A stretch of DNA of 64,000 bases from an uncultured delta proteobacterium (GTDB lineage Bacteria; Bdellovibrionota_C; UBA2361; OMII01): positions 64,001 through 128,000 of the forward strand of contig CAIVDM010000191.1 in the NCBI GenBank assembly GCA_903904735.1. Direction: 5' to 3'. Positions within the stretch are counted from its first letter, which is position 1, and each line of letters begins with the position of its first letter. This document shows, piece after piece, positions 62,024 to 64,000 of the stretch. The notes beneath the pieces are model-generated. The model was not told where the DNA came from. It did not search any database and saw nothing but the letters and a program-made list of their open reading frames with translations. A program made the position numbers and the translations under genes.

Positions 62024-63859
62024 TCAGGTGCGCGGCACGCGCGCGCGTGCCGCTCTTTGCTTCAAAGTCGCCTCCTTCATGGCAGGCGTTGACAGGGTAT
62101 GGTCCGTGGCACCATCGAGCGCATCACATCTAAACATCACAACATCTCGTATCGCGTTGTCTGACTGCGCAAGAAGCCTCTCTCTTAAGATAGCACCACG
62201 CGTTATCAGCCTTCGAAGCGAATCATGCCGTGATTCAACCCACTCGCGTTTAGCTACGTACACCAGATGAGCCTCACAATGGAACGCGGCGGCTTCGGTC
62301 GACACCACCCGTACAGGTCTTCTCACGTAATACAACATCGGATCGAAATACTCATCGAAAGGATGCTTCACAACCGCAAGTTGCTCACCATCTCGCGCAG
62401 CCGACAACCAGACATGCGCCATCTCATCGTAGCCCTTCAAATGCGCCTTCACCGCCGCCCCAGCGTTCACCGCTAGCGTTAACAGCGCGGCATACTGGAA
62501 CCATAGGGTCCGAAAAACCCCTTCATGCGCGCGACGCAGCGCAAAGGAACCAAACGCTACGATGGCGACTAAGACCAGTCCGAACCTCTCCACGACGTGC
62601 AAAATCGGAGGAATCGCCAGAGACACACGCGGAAACGAACTGTAATCGAGACCAGATAGGACAGCTCCAACCCCAAGCACCACCACGATGATTGCGGTGT
62701 TAACTCGAAGGAATCTCCGTCCCGCCCTCAAAGAACGCTCTCTAATACGTTCACCGCCGAGCTCAAACAGGCGGGACACTTCCACAGCCAGCTGCACCGC
62801 GACAAGCGGCGCCAGCGGAAGTAAATAGGAATGCCTCTTGCCGGATGACAGTGAAAAAAGCGCTATGCCACCGACACACAGGATGCAGGGAAGCCAGCGC
62901 CGGGACCGGTCAGCGCTCGGATAAGAGACTGTTTGATGTTGTCGCAACGCCTTCCACAAAAGTAGCAACACCAGAATGCCGAAGGGGAAGGTTGTGCGCA
63001 GAAAGGACGGGCCGTAAAACCACCAACTTTCCGAATTAACATGAGTCCCTCCCGTGATGCGTTGCAGGTTCTCAAATAGAATCTGCCGCTGAACAAAGGC
63101 ATCGCCTCCTACGCGATAAGCGCAGTAATACCACGCGAGAGGAAAACAAAACGCGAGCCATCCCAGGCTAGGCCGAAGAAACTCGCGCGCGGTCCTGCGA
63201 GGTCCCAGACAGACAACTCCCCCCAAACCGACCAGAAAAACCGGCAACGCCGCGCCAACCGGGCCACGAGCCAGGACCCCTAGCGCGCAGAAGATAAAGA
63301 ACCCAAACCTTGCCAGTCGGGATCCCCTGCCTTCAGGTTTCCCGTCGGCACGGGAGGTAGTCGCCACTGACGCGAGCGCTCCCCACACACACAGCGTGAA
63401 CGTCATGTCCACCATCGCCTGATTCGCCATGACGTAGAAGCCGTACGTCATTGACGTAATCGCCGCGCCTAAAAGCGCCGAGCGCCGAGGATGAGAGCCG
63501 CCAAGTCGAGCGTTGGAGAATTGAGCGAAACGATACGCCACAATGGAGACGAACAGCATCACTATCGACGCCGCTATCTGTGAATTAAATCGAACGGAGA
63601 ACTCATCTACACGCCCTAGCGCTTGGGATATCAGTGCCCCAAGCCAATGATAGAGCGGTGGTTTGGAGGGAATAATCCCATTACGAAGAGGTAGGATCCA
63701 TGTGCCATCACGTACGATAACATCGACTACCTGGGCCTCTCGCGCCTCAGAACTTCCACCTATCGAAGGTATCCCAATGACAAGCGACTGCATCCCGAGA
63801 TAAAGCAGGATCCCTACAAGAATCGGCATATATGGGAATCTCGTTGATGATGAGTCCAT
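62024..63859 (-). CDS. ArnT-like GT39 membrane glycosyltransferase
   Basis: This 611-residue protein has about 12 hydrophobic segments. The first periplasmic loop has SEAREAQVVDVIVRDGTWILP and PSKPPLYHWLGA, typical of GT39/ArnT-type enzymes that move sugars from polyprenyl phosphate to lipid A or protein. The C-terminal 130 residues form a soluble domain without a clear family. GAGGAG precedes the ATG. It begins seven bases after the birA stop, so the two are co-transcribed, although their jobs are unrelated. Confidence 0.85.
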   Translation of the reverse strand: MDSSSTRFPYMPILVGILLYLGMQSLVIGIPSIGGSSEAREAQVVDVIVRDGTWILPLRNGIIPSKPPLYHWLGALISQALGRVDEFSVRFNSQIAASIVMLFVSIVAYRFAQFSNARLGGSHPRRSALLGAAITSMTYGFYVMANQAMVDMTFTLCVWGALASVATTSRADGKPEGRGSRLARFGFFIFCALGVLARGPVGAALPVFLVGLGGVVCLGPRRTAREFLRPSLGWLAFCFPLAWYYCAYRVGGDAFVQRQILFENLQRITGGTHVNSESWWFYGPSFLRTTFPFGILVLLLLWKALRQHQTVSYPSADRSRRWLPCILCVGGIALFSLSSGKRHSYLLPLAPLVAVQLAVEVSRLFELGGERIRERSLRAGRRFLRVNTAIIVVVLGVGAVLSGLDYSSFPRVSLAIPPILHVVERFGLVLVAIVAFGSFALRRAHEGVFRTLWFQYAALLTLAVNAGAAVKAHLKGYDEMAHVWLSAARDGEQLAVVKHPFDEYFDPMLYYVRRPVRVVSTEAAAFHCEAHLVYVAKREWVESRHDSLRRLITRGAILRERLLAQSDNAIRDVVMFRCDALDGATDHTLSTPAMKEATLKQRAARARVPRT

Positions 63860-63866
63860 CGCTCCT

Positions 63867-64000
63867 CTACATCGAAAGTGAGGTTATGTGACCAGAGATG
63901 AACTGCCGACGCTCGCCGCCTACACGAAGGACTAGAGCGCCAGACGACTCAATTCCCTCGTACGTTCCCGTCATTTCCCCTAACCCAGTATCTATCCCGA
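63867..64000 (-). CDS. birA: Biotin-protein ligase, 3' end only
   Basis: The minus strand from 64000 to the stop at 63867-63869 is open and encodes 43 residues, ending GALVLRVGG, FISGHITSLSM. This matches the C-terminal beta domain of BirA, where GID or GIE is followed by a strand reading GALVL. The rest of the protein lies past the window's edge. BirA attaches biotin to acetyl-CoA carboxylase. The stop lies seven bases before the GT39 start. Confidence 0.7.
   Translation of the reverse strand, partial: GIDTGLGEMTGTYEGIESSGALVLRVGGERRQFISGHITSLSM

Noticed and set aside
1-64000. tRNA and rRNA genes
   Set aside because: No cloverleaf with the GTTCRANNC loop and no rRNA-like stretch was found in any gap; the short GTTCGA words seen are isolated.

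Overview
The window looks like a chromosomal segment of a Gram-negative bacterium. It carries lpxA, fabZ and skp for an outer membrane with lipid A, many lipoprotein signals, and an ABC-transporter polysaccharide export cluster. A trmD gene is followed directly by a small SPOUT-type RNA methyltransferase, an arrangement known from deltaproteobacteria in the broad sense. I could not fix the phylum from sequence alone. I recognised no rRNA, tRNA, CRISPR array, insertion sequence, integrase or relaxase.

Positions 1-18150 are the accessory part. After the 3' end of a sugar-dehydrogenase/PKD protein, a small His-rich exported protein and a repeat-containing intergenic region, two divergent operons encode a type IV secretion system (T4SS). 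The minus-strand operon holds a TraD/VirD4-like coupling ATPase and a large membrane protein that may be DotM-like. The plus-strand operon runs TraL-, TraE-, TraK-, TraB- and TraV-like genes, a DotD-like lipoprotein with a secretin-N-type domain, a TraC ATPase, two small envelope proteins, an SH3b protein, an M23 peptidase and finally a pilin followed by a strong terminator. The core is F/SXT-like in gene order, while two accessory proteins recall the Dot/Icm or IncI type. No relaxase, VirB6-like protein or F-specific TraF/H/N/U/W genes are present. This is the most unusual system in the window.

Positions 18228-43000 are mostly minus-strand housekeeping genes. In map order they are a membrane pseudokinase, ispG, a phosphoribosyltransferase-like pair, tgt-queA, an SPFH/NfeD pair, coaBC, a metallo-beta-lactamase-fold hydrolase, an amidase, mutS, an orphan response regulator, a methyltransferase, rpsA, pnp, rpsO and skp-fabZ-lpxA.

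Positions 43063-54607 hold a TPR protein coupled to a degenerate alpha/beta hydrolase, a small Cys-rich protein and a polysaccharide operon: hpt, wzt-like, wzm-like, two GT4 glycosyltransferases, a GT39-like transferase and a flippase-like membrane protein.

Positions 54634-64000 hold two lipoproteins (one an M48 protease), a small-domain protein, ffh, an alpha/beta hydrolase, rpsP, trmD with its SPOUT partner, rdgB, an MgtC-like protein, a second GT39 enzyme and the end of birA. Start codons were moved inside the longest reading frame wherever a Shine-Dalgarno sequence, a signal peptide or an overlap with the upstream gene argued for it.
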